Shown here piece after piece: positions 47,301 to 59,827 of a stretch of 64,000 bases of DNA (its first letter is position 1; the number at the start of each line of letters is the position of its first letter). Under the pieces are notes generated by a model that was not told the origin of the DNA, ran no database searches, and saw only the letters and a program-made list of their open reading frames with translations. Made by a program: the position numbers and the translations under genes. Source of the stretch: Ancylostoma caninum (Eukaryota; Nematoda; Chromadorea; Rhabditida; Ancylostomatidae); assembly GCA_037903475.1 (NCBI GenBank), contig JBAJFG010000022.1, positions 248,001 to 312,000 of the forward strand, in the 5' to 3' direction.

Positions 47301-50300
47301 TCCTCTTGCAGATTGTGTGATGTTTTTCACAGGTGCACGAGAGTTGCACTTCGAAATAATTCGTTGCATAATCAACTTTCTTCGTTAGCGCCGGTGCACT
47401 TGCCGATAACGTGAAGACGACTCCCGCCAATCCGAACATGCAATTGCATAGCATTACTTTCCCTGATTATTGAGAAACACCCAAGCAGTTCGAATAAATT
47501 TCTCAACCGGCATGATTAAAACAGGCATTGAATGCGAGATACTATTGTTGAAGAGACGTGCTCAAGCTGCCTAGCTGCCACCTAGTTACCAGAGTTGAAG
47601 GTAGCAGTACAGTGAAGTAAGAGAAAGGAAGGCATTCTATTCAAATTTCAAATATGTCACGCTACTCTCCTGCAATGAAGAAGGCATTCTATTCGAATTT
47701 TATATTAATTAGCGCTACTCTCGTGCAATGAATTTAAGCAGAGTGATTGAATCCAAGTGTTACGCCTCACAAATTTAAGTTAATTCCAAATTTAACAAAA
47801 ATTAATGTAACAGGAAAACAATAATAACACATCACATATTACGCCGCCAAATTTAAGCCGAGTATTTGTTCGACATCCGCCACAAATGTTTGATACCGCG
47901 CTGCGTAATCAGGGCCAGCAGTGAAAATCACAATAAGCGCATGTGATAAGAATGTAGAAAATGCCATCCCGAGGAAGGAAATATTGATAGGAATTGTTAC
48001 AGACCTTTACACAAAAATTTGAAACAATCCGTTCAATGCGTGTTGCCGCGAAATTACCTGCACATAGGGAATAATTATAATTCTATTGCAAAGCAAAAAC
48101 ATCGCTACTTCTGAATACTAATTGAAAGCCAGCAAACCAGTACCAAAAAAGGTAGAACGCACAGAAAAGCGCGAACTGAGAATCCGAGCGTCCGCCTACC
48201 ACAGGAACGTAATTAAAACTGCGAGTTGAACGACAACCACAGCGACTTCTTCAATACCTTCACCAACGATTCAATGAAAGGAAATGGGATAAAAGTGTAT
48301 AGTGTTCAAACAATTGCAAAAATGTTATGACCCAGATAAATACCGCGAATACCATCAAAACAGTAAAGTAGGAATATGAAATACAAAGATAGACTCACTA
48401 ACAAGTACTTTTACGAAGTCCTAACAGAAAAAAATGTAACTCTTAGGTGTGTAGTCATGTTCATAATCGATTACAGCAGTGATGGACCAGCGAATTGGAA
48501 CGGTTCAAGAAAAGGCTGGATCTCAGCAAGAATTCATGCATACAAAGAAACTTGGTCATTTTCAGATTTCCATCTGAATTTCACTCTAATAAAAGGGGTC
48601 GAAAAATCAAATCTGAAAAAATCCTATTCTGATAAACGTGGATGACTGTGCTGTCGAAACGCAGCCCGAACACCTCTCCTTCTGGCGTAGTTCCCCCCCC
48701 CCCCGCTAATTTTTTTGCTGGCATCCTTCCACTCAACTACTGCTGGAGCTCCCTACCTTCTAACAGCAATTAGGAGTATAATGGCGGAAAACGAAGGAGA
48801 GCACCACGGCCAATGGAGAGGTATGATCTTTACCATTCGAGATGCGTTCCTGCCGCAAGGTCATTAGAGAATGCATGCGCAAGGGAAGTGTTCAGCTTGT
48901 ATCCAAAAATTCGGAAACAAAAATCGCGTTAATAGTCTCTGCGAAACTCTTACACGGTAGCAGGGCTGAGATTCATGAACGCATAAGCAAGCGAAACCAA
49001 GCTAGCAAACTAATCTTCGCATCCTGCGCCTCCTAGCATTACGTAGTCTCTATGATAGGGTTAGCACAGGTTTTTATGATCAGGTTAGCACATTTAGCAT
49101 GGCCTTCCCACGGCCGGTCACTCCCTTAACAATGCGAACATCACCTGTAAACTGACGTTGTTTACCGAAAACAGGCGTGAGTGAATGAGTGAAGGCAGCC
49201 GAACCAGACCACGTGTGAAATGGCCCGTAAAGCGGCGCTACCGACCAGTCCCCTCAATGCAGTCAAGTCGCACACGATGACAAAACCGTATCGGCATTCC
49301 ATCAACCCAAGCGTGCTCGGTTTTTCGTCCTTGGAGCAGCCTACGTTAATACAAGCCAGCCGCCCTATGAAACTGATGAGTATCTAGGTTGTACAAAAAC
49401 AGCAACAATGAGTCTTTTTCTGGAAGCAACCAAGGTACTAAAGGCGATTGTCGGCAAAGATAGACCAGATACAATCTGAATGAGTGGTGAAACGCGTGCA
49501 AATATGTATATGCGGACGCAGTCGAACGTGTGGATGAGGCGGGGAGGAAATGAGGGTCGACGCGTCGCGCAACCGGCACAAAACGCCTTTGTATGCGATT
49601 AATACGAGAGGGGGACCAGGGCCGCAGAGACTAATTCATTCATATATAGTGATGGCCTACGCTAAGGTTGAGTGCCGACCGACTACAAAACAAGAACCGC
49701 ATGGTACTCGAGTCGACATAACAAGGTCAGAAGTAAATCATGGATGCGCGGAACATTAAAGTAGATAAAAGACACCGCAGATCTAATCAAAGTACTTGAA
49801 AAACAGTGTGAATGGGAAAAAAAAACAAGAAAATGATACGTCATAACAAACCAGAAACGCAGGTCATTTTCAAACTTCGTTGCCGCTCCACCCAGTGAAT
49901 GTAGTTGTATATTGTGCACACTAATCGACGCATTATCGTGGAACATTAGCAGATTACCGGCTAGAACTCAAGGTTAACGTAAGCCTCAATATTTGGTGAT
50001 CCCTAGTCCTGAATTAAAATAGAGTCCACATCTAATACTAGACGACTCTGATTGTAAGAACGTACATACAATGTGCATCAAAAGGGTTGACGTATCTGCG
50101 GGCTTGAACACGCATGAAATTAACAATTGACGCTCTCTGGGATAGCTCCAGGGAACGTTAATCGTCATTGTACCTCCCATAGTGAAGACAGCACCATTTC
50201 ACTTGATGACCCACGCTGACATGCGTTAAACCAAAAGTTCGTCTTAAATGTAACGGCCAAAGGTACGGTTAGCCAGTACAGTAGCACAAAAGAGCGACTC

Positions 50301-50864
50301 TACAACACCGTTGCCCCGCTGTGCGCGATCAAGCCCGTAAATTCATCAGCTCTATAGACGCTCGCTCTGCTGTCGTAAAATAATATCAAGTTTTCCCAAC
50401 GCGTCATTATAATGCCGTAAATGACGCCGGAATAATTGCATAAAGCCAAGTCACTTCTCATAACTTTTTCTAGAAAATAGTTTCGAAAGTATGAGATAAA
50501 TGTCGCCACCATTTAACATTATTCTGACATTCCCGTCAAACGTATTCAATGAATACCACCAAAAAACCTATTGAATGCTTTACATGTGCTATAAAGGTTT
50601 GAGCACGCGTTTAGGTAAAGTTCCAAAGGTAAAATAATAGAGAATTCCAGCAGGATTTCCGAAGTTCAACAACAGAGACGTCCTTTCTATGAGGAGAAAA
50701 TCAGTTATTGAAAATTAGGAACAATAAACAAAAAAGAGCAAGCGAACGGGCTTTCATGCGAGTAAATAATCCTCCTCCTTCGAAGATACTATTGTAAGCG
50801 AAACTTTTCGATTCAGGGTTTTCATGATAGTTTTTCATCAGATTTGATAATAACTATCACAGAA
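44363..50864. other. gene-poor stretch
   Basis: Mostly AT-rich with no recognised gene apart from the exon candidate at 47033-47097 (-). Two copies of a roughly 52-bp unit lie at 47629-47734. A run of 12 C occurs at 48693. A minus-strand open frame at 46557-46997 has a hydrophobic segment (LLVLWVFYTSFPILFMFS) but no family I know. Confidence 0.35.
47033..47097 (-). CDS. possible orphan coiled-coil exon
   Basis: 65 nt bounded by a strong acceptor (TTTTTTTTGCAG) and a consensus donor (CTCT|GTAAGT), coding DRKISVLRDRLEEAERLHVA then L. The heptad-like Leu/charged pattern and both splice sites suggest a real exon of an unidentified minus-strand gene, perhaps a distal 5' exon. I could not find neighbours in phase. 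Confidence 0.35.
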
Positions 50865-51083
50865 GGGGCAAAATGGAGGTGGGGGGGGGGGGGGGGGAGG
50901 GCACTTGGTATAAGTCGGTAATATGACCTGTCCTACACGTTCTGACTTGTTAGCTAACACGTCCAAAACGCCCTGACTTGTTAGCTCTCTTAATGTACAG
51001 TAGTTAATTGAAATGCAAACAAGTCAGAACGTGTAGGACAAGTCATATTACCGACTTCTGCCCCCCCAACTCCATTTTACCCC
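50865..51083. mobile_element. palindromic MITE with poly-G ends
   Basis: The ends GGGGCAAAATGGAG and the complement of CTCCATTTTACCCC bracket a 219-bp palindrome. The next block on the left is 17 G, on the right 7 C. Inside, AAGTCGGTAATATGACCTGT at 50913 pairs with its inverse at about 51037-51056, followed by paired CCTACACGTTCTGACTTGTT. No coding capacity. A related piece lies at 55.4-55.76 kb. Confidence 0.75.
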
Positions 51084-52030
51084 ATAGAAGCTAATCAACT
51101 ATCAGAAAAACCCTATAGTTTGCGCGACAAGGACTCCAGGATGAGCGGTAGGGTCGCGCCATGCGGTTCCCGAGCCTGCAAAAAAGCACCGCCATCAACT
51201 CTCAGCGTACCTTTCCCGGAAGGTCACATTATGATTTCAATAGTACAAAAATGAAATGAGAAGAAAAGTCGCTCCTGCTCTTCGAGCAATTTTCGTTCGC
51301 GGTTTTCGCCTCATCTTCTTCATAATTTCTTTATTCTTCATAATAAGAGCCATCAAAAAATGGTGGATCTCTCATCCACTTCAAAGCTATGATGCTGCGC
51401 ACGCCAGTTGTAATAAGAAATACAGCACAGCTCCATAACTGTCTTAGAAATTCACGGAACCATAAATAAGAGGAGATACCTGCTAATCGAAACAAAATAA
51501 TAACTGATAAAGAACAAACACCGAGAACAATATCGGTGTTGCAAAGAGAAATGGGTGTTCGGAGACGAGTAGGGGTGGCAAGCATTCTCAGCCTAGAAAA
51601 CCAGCAAATTGCCAGACCTTGGATGCCCTCTTGACTTCTTCTTGTGCATCGCCGATGTATAGTGGCCAAAATTCCATGCGCTCGCGATTTTTGCTGTTTT
51701 CCGTTGCACTCAGCGTTGTTCAATCACTATAGAAAAGCGCATCGCATCTTTTTGAAGAAAGGGCTTTGTTCGTCACTGCTAGTCACAATAAAACACTCAA
51801 ATCAGTTTGAAACTTTGGAAAGGAAGCGGTGCGAAGGAAGGATATTGTGACTAAAATCTACAATTGCAGATAAATGTAGTTCTGCTTCAAGAAAAGACCA
51901 GAACAGGACATACGAATTGCACACATACAAAAGTGCAAACATGTTATGCTACTTTTTATCACGAACATGGGCAGTTGTTCCAGAATGTTACAGGAAGAAA
52001 GCATTAAACGAGCGCCAAAGGGAGGAACAC
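51084..52030. other. no assigned gene
   Basis: A minus-strand frame near 51610-51700 reads RERMEFWPLYIGDAQEEVKR, protein-like but without good splice sites; the overlapping frame is also open. Otherwise nothing recognised. Confidence 0.25.
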
Positions 52031-52072
52031 AGAAAGAGAGAGAGGTAGAAAGAGAGAGAGAGAGAGCGAGAG

Positions 52073-52108
<36 letters not shown>
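52031..52108. repeat. GA/CT microsatellite
   Basis: An imperfect (AG)n run of nearly 80 bp with occasional GCGAG and GTAGAAAG interruptions. Confidence 0.95.
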
Positions 52109-52112
<4 letters not shown>

Positions 52113-52369
52113 CTAACTCGCCAGAGAAGAAAAACGATCGCGAGCTTCTACTAGATACACTGTTAGAGATAAAATTACTTGACAGGTTATTACAGATCTC
52201 ACGCAACTTTTTTCCCCTCACGTTACCTGCTCTACATGCACAAAATTTGTGAGGCTACCACAGTTGAGCAAAAAGTACAGTGAGCTTCGATGGAAGTGTG
52301 TTTTCTCACGAAATCAGGAAGTGCGCTGTGCGACCGCGCCGCTCGCGCCAGAATCGTTGCCATGATAGC

Positions 52370-52680
52370 AAATCATGAGGAACAGAACAAGTGGAATAGT
52401 GCTGATATTTGTGTGAAGCACCTCAAATACCCCCTCCCAACTACACAAAGTTTAGGCAAAAAAAAAACTCTTTTGAAAATTTTGGGGCGCCTGATGTGGA
52501 ATAGTGCCAGAGACCGCACTTACCTTTACCCTAGCGTGACCCACCCAAATGGGGTAACGGTGCGAAATGAGTGTGATATTCGTGATCAACATGTCAAATA
52601 ACCCCTATAGACGAAATTTCAGAGAAATTTTTGGTTCTGAGACTTTGCGGCACAACAAGTGGGATAGTGCCGGTTTTCCT
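52370..52680. repeat. dispersed repeat family, copy A
   Basis: Contains repeated phrases GGAATAGTGC, CACCTCAAATA and GTGATATTCGTG. Related phrases (ACAATATTCGTGCTGAG, AACCTCAAATAC) recur at 58.24-58.51 kb. The repeat is itself built of about 120-bp diverged sub-units. Class unknown. Confidence 0.5.
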
Positions 52681-55400
52681 GTTAGTTAACTTTCCTAATA
52701 GCTGACATCAAAGAAAATGAAAAACTATTAAGAAAACCATGATTTGCTACCGCGTGAAAAAAAAACACGCATCAACACCCACTGTACAAGAAATCATCGC
52801 CTACATACCTATGAAGGTGATGCAGATCAAAGTGCCAAAAGATGGCGGATGGACGAGATTTCCTAGGAATAAACATATAAGATCCTACAACGTATACAGT
52901 ACACAGTGATGATGCCATAGTGGAACACACTGAGGTTTCCTCCACGAATATTCGTCAGCCGTCCACCCTTGGCCACATTAAGTTCTGCAGCACGTTGGCG
53001 AGTAAACGATTATTTTTGCTTCTAAAAAGCACCACAAGAAAGGAAATGGCATATCGATATCGTCACCTTATTTCGAAAGATCTCGAAAAAAAAATACTTC
53101 TGCACTATCTCATATGGACAAATGAAACAGCTACTAAGAACATGCAAAAAATCAAATTATCTGCTTAAACAAATGTTGAGAGACTATTTCAAGAGCCTAC
53201 GTGACTTTCATAACAGTAGTGACTATACTACTAAGAATAGCAGTGGGCAGCAGATCCGGATAATGTGACGGGTAAGTGTACAGGCCTTTCACTCAGCCAC
53301 AACCGGTTCTTTAAAGATCTTTGTTTTCATGGTTTGGCTTTCAGGCTCCACTATGGTTTCTTTACAGGTATTTTACTTTACGAAAAAGCTAGTGCAAGCA
53401 AACAAAGATCCGTGAAAATACTCCTAGAGGTGATCACACCGTCCAGTTTTGCTAGAGAAAAACTAGCAAGTAGATATAAAAACTGGACCTGGAAACGGTA
53501 GTGACAGTAGAAATGAGTTCTGCGACTGAAGAACTCGGAAAGTGCACCCGAATTTGGCAGTATTTGCTCTCAAAACTAGTATTGATAACAGGGATCTGAG
53601 CCAGAAGCACTTGCTCGTCAGCGCTAACCAGTTCCATTGAGAGGCCACAACAAAACAACCGACCAAGTACCCAAAACGAGCCAGTGCAAGTTATAAGCCG
53701 GCTTTCGGTGTTAAAAGCACTAAAGCTGCTCGGATTTACTAAAAACAAGTAAAAGTAGAATGGAATGACTAACAACACTGGACTGAAGTGCTGTAATGTA
53801 TCCAATGTGATCTGAAAAGTGCGCGAAGTGACTCATAGAAACACCGTCATTCATCAAATGTTACAGAAGAGAATTCAAAAAGGCCAACTACTTTTTGATG
53901 GGTATTATGAACATTCCTGGGAAGTCGCTAACCCAACTGTGAAATTAGATAGGACAAGTTCCTCAAGTAAGAATCTGTGAATCTTATGCAGGACTTTGCC
54001 ACCGTAAGTTACAAAAAAAGATGCTTTAGTATAGTGAAGTAAACACAGCTTTGTTCAGGAGATTAATCTGTTCTGAACTCACGGGAAGACTGCAATCTTT
54101 GTGAGAGCATTTGGAGTCTCACTGTCTCTAGTGAGTGTTTTCAGATAAATTCCATGAAATTTCCAGGTAATTCAAACATTTCCCTGAACTCCTTTTGCTC
54201 GCAGATAAATTACGGCCGCACTTCCTGTCGCTATGCTCCTTAGGGAAAACAACAATTGAGCCTAGAAATGCAAAAACACAATCTGTGAACCATGGAAATC
54301 TGAGTTAATGGGGCATTTAAAAACTGAGCAATGGATCTCGTTTAAATCGCTAGTGAATTCCGTTAATTTTCAGTCGCACTCTTCACATTCTACATTCTGG
54401 CACAAAAAATGAGAGAAATGCAACTTTTTTTACATACTACAGAAGTACCAAAAACATTAGAAGATACGACCCCAGCTAGTCTGTCATTCCTAGGTGCATG
54501 CGACCTTGAATGCAAATGACTTTTAAATGAGAGACGACGCTTTCCCTTCCAGAATTCAGACGCAGAAGATCAATAGGCTAACAATAGGGCAGCCGTTTCC
54601 CACTTCTGAATCTTCGAAGACCACAAATTTTTGTTGTGTCTCATATATTCACTTACTTAATCCTTGCGAGACTAAGTTGTGCCGCGATGGCCACTAATCA
54701 GAAGTTAAATTGTCATTAAAAAAAGGGGCAGCAACAAGGAGCTTCTTTGTTCAACAGCTGATCATATTAAAATTAAACACATGTTTATTTGGAACCTACA
54801 TCAGAATGGATGAAGAGCTAAGAACTAAAAGAGAAGCAAAAGCTTACAAAGAGAAGCAGCAGACGGCGCCAGAAAATCGATGTAAATGCGAAATTAAAGA
54901 AAAAAGTGGCTAAATCTATGCATCCATCTGGAAACATCGCTGGTGGATGAAGGACACTACGACGAAGAATCATGCACAATTTTCGGCGTTCCAACAACGG
55001 TGTCATTTCAACCAAATCGATCACTTTTAATAGCGCGCCGGAGTCGGGACCTCATTGCACATGCACACAGGGATTAGGGCCCAATTCGGGAACTGGCAGA
55101 CTTTGGAAAGTCCCCCGTGTGGAATAATTGCTGAACACAACGTTACGCACTTTGTGAATGGAACAAAAAGCACACGAAAAAGCAACACGCGCTCAAAAAA
55201 CTATTGCGCCATCGACAGGCGTGCGCTTCGCCGTTCGTGTCGTGGGACGCACACGGCGCGCGAAATTTTATTGTTTGAAATTTCGTGAATATAAGGGTGG
55301 TGGTCGCATATATTCCGAAGGATAAATGATGTGATTTGTATAGTTAGTACTGGGTAACGCATAAGAGTCTCTAGCAGAGCCCCTCGCTGGATACTTCCGG
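52681..55400. other. no gene seen
   Basis: AT-rich sequence, only short chance ORFs on both strands. A GC-rich patch at about 55.04-55.26 kb has several short ORFs but no protein that I recognise. Confidence 0.35.
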
Positions 55401-55760
55401 GGAAAAGAATTTGAGGGGGGGGGGGGGTGGAGCACCCAGAAAACTAATGGCTACCCAAGCAGGAAGATCTCTCGATGTCTAAGCCCCTCAACAGAGTTAG
55501 TCGATTTAATAATGACTTAGATTAAGGTAGTAATCAGAGTCGAAGGCAAGTAAATTCAGCAAACTGACAACGACAATGCCTGCGTTGCTTCCATTGCTTC
55601 TAGTGAAAAATCAATACCAAAAACAAGTTAGAACATGTTCGACTCGTTAAGACGTGTCACAATACCGAAAATTCCTGCGATTAACAAGTCAGAACGTGTT
55701 CGACCTGTCAGAAGCACCTCTGCGGTCTCGCGCAAGTGCCGCCCCCCCTCTCTTTTCCAA
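55401..55760. repeat. relative of the palindromic poly-G MITE
   Basis: A run of 13 G at 55415 and C-rich CCGCCCCCCCTCTC near 55740 bracket two similar copies of CAAGT(T/C)AGAACRTGTTCGAC (near 55624 and 55685). The same ACAAGTCAGAACGTGT core is found in the MITE at 50.87 kb. Here the cores are direct repeats, so the element is rearranged. Its right end is the start of the tandem duplication below. Confidence 0.45.
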
Positions 55761-56519
55761 CACTCTTTTCTTCACCTTCTCCTTTCTGTTAAAATCCAAC
55801 AACATACCAATACCAAATCGTCAGAAGACCAGTAGTCAGTCAAGGAAATTGACATCACTTGACACAAAAACCTGTGCACCAAAAGGTGTTGAAAAATCAC
55901 TCAGTGGATCATGTTGGGCTGGATGGTCAGACCGCGACTATAAAGGAGACTATAGTGAGATGCAAAACTTATACTAGGCGTAGCGGACTCCTCGAAACAT
56001 GCGGTAAACCGAAAAGAAAATCCAAGCGATTCAGTGTGTTTGAAGGTGCAAATTAATCTACTCGCGTGAAAATCGGTGGGTCCCACCGCAGGGCGTCAAC
56101 CGGTAGCCATGCACCACGTGCTCGCGAGCACTGTCAGAGAACTGTAAACTGCCCCGTAGTTAGGTGGACATGACACCTTATCCGCCTGTGGGTATACCTT
56201 CACTGCAGTATCTGTGCTGGCAGGTAAGCTTTATTTGTTTTCACAGTTGTAACTCACCAAAAAGCGTTTACACGGAACATGGCTTGCACCAGAAACGAAA
56301 ATTTCCGTGGATGCTAACTCAAGCTGAGGCCCTAGCTCTGCCAATTTGCTTGTTTGATGAAATATAACAGCTTCAAATCGAAAATGATTCCGAGGCAAAC
56401 TTCAAATGAACTATCCCACACAATAGTATGGGACAGCTTCATGCTAGGCGAAGCTTCACAAACTCCTACAATGTTAACTTTGTCCGAGAGTATCGAGTTT
56501 AGTCGTATTTGCCATGTTT
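55690..56519. repeat. tandem duplication, copy 1 (830 bp)
   Basis: This block, starting CAGAACGTGTTCGACCTGTC and ending GTATTTGCCATGTTT, is followed directly by a second copy. ORFs inside are identical in both copies (for example HQKVLKNHSVDHVGLDGQTA) and have no recognised family. Confidence 0.95.
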
Positions 56520-57328
56520 CAGAACGTGTTCGACCTGTCAGAAGCACCTCTGCGGTCTCGCGCAAGTAACACTCTTTTCTTCACCTTCTCCTTTCTGTTA
56601 AAATCCAACAACATACCAATACCAAATCGTCAGAAGACCAGTAGTCAGTCAAGGAAATTGACATCACTTGACACAAAAACCTGTGCACCAAAAGGTGTTG
56701 AAAAATCACTCAGTGGATCATGTTGGGCTGGATGGTCAGACCGCGACTATAAAGGAGACTATAGTGAGATGCAAAACTTATACTAGGCGTAGCGGACTCC
56801 TCGAAACATGCGGTAAACCGAAAAGAAAATCCAAGCGATTCAGTGTGTTTGAAGGTGCAAATTAATCTACTCGCGTGAAAATCGGTGGGTCCCACCGCAG
56901 GGCGTCAACCGGTAGCCATGCACCACGTGCTCGCGAGCACTGTCAGAGAACTGTAAACTGCCCCGTAGTTAGGTGGACATGACACCTTATCCGCCTGTGG
57001 GTATACCTTCACTGCAGTATCTGTGCTGGCAGGTAAGCTTTATTTGTTTTCACAGTTGTAACTCACCAAAAAGCGTTTACACGGAACATGGCTTGCACCA
57101 GAAATGAAAATTTCCGTGGATGCTAACTCAAGCTGAGGCCCTAGCTCTGCCAATTTGCTTGTTTGATGAAATATAACAGCTTCAAATCGAAAATGATTCC
57201 GAGGCAAACTTCAAATGAACTATCCCACACAATAGTATGGGACAGCTTCATGCTAGGCGAAGCTTCACAAACTCCTACAATGTTAACTTTGTCCGAGAGT
57301 ATCGAGTTTAGTCGTATTTGCCATGTTT
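56520..57328. repeat. tandem duplication, copy 2 (809 bp)
   Basis: Copy 2 matches copy 1 except for a 21-bp deletion near its start (the C-rich GCCGCCCCCCCTCTC tract) and one C/T difference at about 57104. Such identity points to a very recent duplication, or to an assembly artefact from two haplotypes. Confidence 0.95.
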
Positions 57329-58199
57329 TGAGTTGTGGCTACAAAGCCTACTATTATTTTCCAAACGAACTAGTTCAGATGAAAGCCTGTGTGAAATGAT
57401 GAGTATTGATGGGGTAATTCGCAAGCACACAGAGAAAAGAGGCTTATCATGCATCCTATAGAAAAAGTGTCTGAAAAAAATCCACGGCCACATGCAACAC
57501 TAATAATACAGCCACTATGGATCCCTAAACATCCACATCGTTGCCAATTTGAATAACTGGGGGTTGACTGTCGGATGTACAACATAATCGAATTTCGCAT
57601 CTGACGTGGAATTTGCAAAAGCAAGATTAATTTGACTTGAATGAGTTAAGGAATTGCCTTGAACTCATAAAATTGCCTAGATTTTTCTCTTTTCTTTTTA
57701 TCATAGGCGTGCTTATTCACTGCTAGGTTTAAACCCAAAAGAGAATGGAAACAAAGTATGTAGAGCTAAATTATGTACTTAGACAAAAAGGATTACAGAA
57801 TAGAGCTCGATCATGTGGTTGAGAAGCGAGAGACGCAGAAATTAAAAAAAAAAATTGGGAAAGATCACTGCAGAATGTTTTCATTTTTTAGGTCACCTGT
57901 CGTTTTTTTTTTCCATTTTTCTGCTGTGGTCCTTCCGAAGACTGGCCGGAGTAAACGAATAAACACCAAGCCATGACAACAAAATAAATAATATTGCAGT
58001 TTGATTCATTTTTTATTTTTTTCATTAGTATTACTGTCCTTTTTTCACTTTATAACTGCTGTGCCATAGGTAGGAGTCAGCTATCTGTATGTAGCAAGCC
58101 TGTACAATTTTCTAAATGATTCTTCAAATAAATAGTAATGTTGATGTTGTAATAATAATGTGTTCAGACATACTTAGATAAGTCTCGGACCGTGGAGAT
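57329..58199. other. no gene seen
   Basis: AT-rich. One isolated copy of the 20-bp TTCTGCTGTGGTCCTTCCGA motif at 57919-57938 relates it to the hairpin element at 59.6 kb. Confidence 0.5.
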
Positions 58200-58515
58200 G
58201 AAGGGACATCACTCGACATCAATAATCTTACTGTAGCCCCTATGAACAAGGTTACGGTATGAAATGGATCAAGTATTCGTGTTCAACGCTTTAAACAACT
58301 CCTCGATGTAAGCTTGAGGGAGTTCTGTGAGGTAGCGTGTTTACCGTATATCTAACGTAACCCTCTGAAAATGGGAATACGGTACAAAATGGATACAATA
58401 TTCGTGCTGAGAACCTCAAATACTAACCCTCCTACAAAGGGGTTCAACAAGAAACTCAGAAAAGAAAATCCGCGAAAATTTCGGGACATCGAGTAGTGAC
58501 GATGACGTCTAAACG
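58200..58515. repeat. dispersed repeat family, copy B
   Basis: Two diverged units (about 58245-58370 and 58370-58510) share TACGGTA..AAATGGAT and ATTCGTG with each other and with 52.37-52.68 kb. No coding frame. Confidence 0.5.
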
Positions 58516-58527
58516 AGATTTTTCAGG

Positions 58528-58646
58528 GGTCGCGTGCATCATTGAGATTACCCAGGGTGAACGTGTTGACACCACAGAAATTTACCCATCATTAATAAGG
58601 GCGTCAACACGATAACACTGAGTAATCTCAGGGATGCATGCAGGCC
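58528..58646. mobile_element. 119-bp palindromic MITE
   Basis: 58528-58570 and 58603-58646 are inverted copies: GCATC..TGAGATTAC..AG...CGTGTTGAC against its complement, about 43 bp per arm with a few mismatches and a 32-bp loop. It could fold as a long hairpin. No target duplication identified. Confidence 0.65.
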
Positions 58647-59587
58647 AAAAAAAAATTCTTGTGCGCCAATTTTTTCGCGCTTTCTGCAATACGGAGATGA
58701 GCTTATTTATTTATTTATTTCCAATATAAAGTGCAAGGGTACACGACCCTTCATCGAAGGTAAAAAAAAAGAGAACAGTGACAATTGTTTGATAGGTTTT
58801 TGGAAGCATCATCGGAAGTGTAAGCTAATATTATTTTTTTTGAAAGCAGGCTATTTGAGGCTCTCTCACGTATCAAACCTTTTGGTGCTATCTAATCTAG
58901 TATTTTGTTTGACAGTGACATGACATCTGGATGTATGCAATTCAGGTAGTTTTTCTAGCGCAAATTCATGTCCGAGATTGGTGCGTTAATAGCCATTGGT
59001 TTCATCTGACAAATTTGCCGGCTTATTCGGAAGCCACATGCAATATCTGAGAAGCCACAGAATAGCATCTCTGCAGACAATTATTTATTTCAGCATTTAT
59101 GCACCAGTGTCAATGTAATGCGATGGCATGGATCAGCAAGGAAGCTGGAGTAATGGGGAAAGCAAGAAATCAACGGAAAAAGTTCAAAGCAGATTTCTTC
59201 TTGATCAGCACTCTAGGGGGATTCGTCACCAGAGCTGGACCTAATGGAGCTAGACCTTTCGTACCCCTTTTTTCTCGGCTTCTCAATAAATCTTTTGTCG
59301 GCCGCCCTCATCTCACGATTTACGAGTTTTTGCCATTTGGGAGGGTGACAGGTAGTCGATAAGAGCAGCAAAAGCATTTGCGATGGGTATTTGAGCTCTT
59401 AGGGGAAATCAAGCGAAAAACAAAGGCGATTGGATAAACTTCCACAGAACAGGTAGTATTTCAATGTTATTCTGTAGAAAGACGTAATTAATGTTTAGAA
59501 TGCTGGCAATAAAGCAGCGGCACCTTTGTAATGAGTAACGAGTACAGAAGAAGCGATCTATCAAACTAGGTCGGTGTACAAACCTAC

Positions 59588-59827
59588 TCAGACAATTTTT
59601 CGGAAGGACCGCAGCAGAAAACATTCTGCTGCGGTCCTTCCGAATCTTTCCCCACACAAATCTATTCTGCTGCGGTCCTTCCGAACCACTCCATCGAGAT
59701 TCGGAAGAACCGCAGCAGAAAACATTCTGCTGCGGTCCTTCCGAAAATTTTTATCTCAGCGTCTCTCGCTTCTTAACCACATGAGCGCGATCTCTTTCTG
59801 CTGCGGTCCTTCCGACAATTTGTCTGA
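59588..59827. mobile_element. MITE built of repeated 20-bp hairpin units
   Basis: The ends are 33-bp inverted repeats (TCAGACAATTTTTCGGAAGG, then ACCGCAGCAGAAA, at 59588-59620; its complement at 59795-59827, about two mismatches). The terminal 20-mer TTCTGCTGCGGTCCTTCCGA also occurs inside at 59624, 59665 and 59725 (forward) and 59701 (reverse, one mismatch), making two near-perfect hairpins with 4-nt loops at 59600-59643 and 59701-59744. Confidence 0.8.

Noticed and set aside
51600..51723. Exon reading RERMEFWPLYIGDAQEEVKR (-)
   Set aside because: Protein-like, but the acceptor is poor and an overlapping frame is open for 130 codons, so the evidence is too weak.
55654..56895. Repeated ORF pairs (HQKVLKNHSVDHVGLDGQTA and others) as a gene family
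   Set aside because: They exist twice only because of the tandem duplication; no known domain or splice context.
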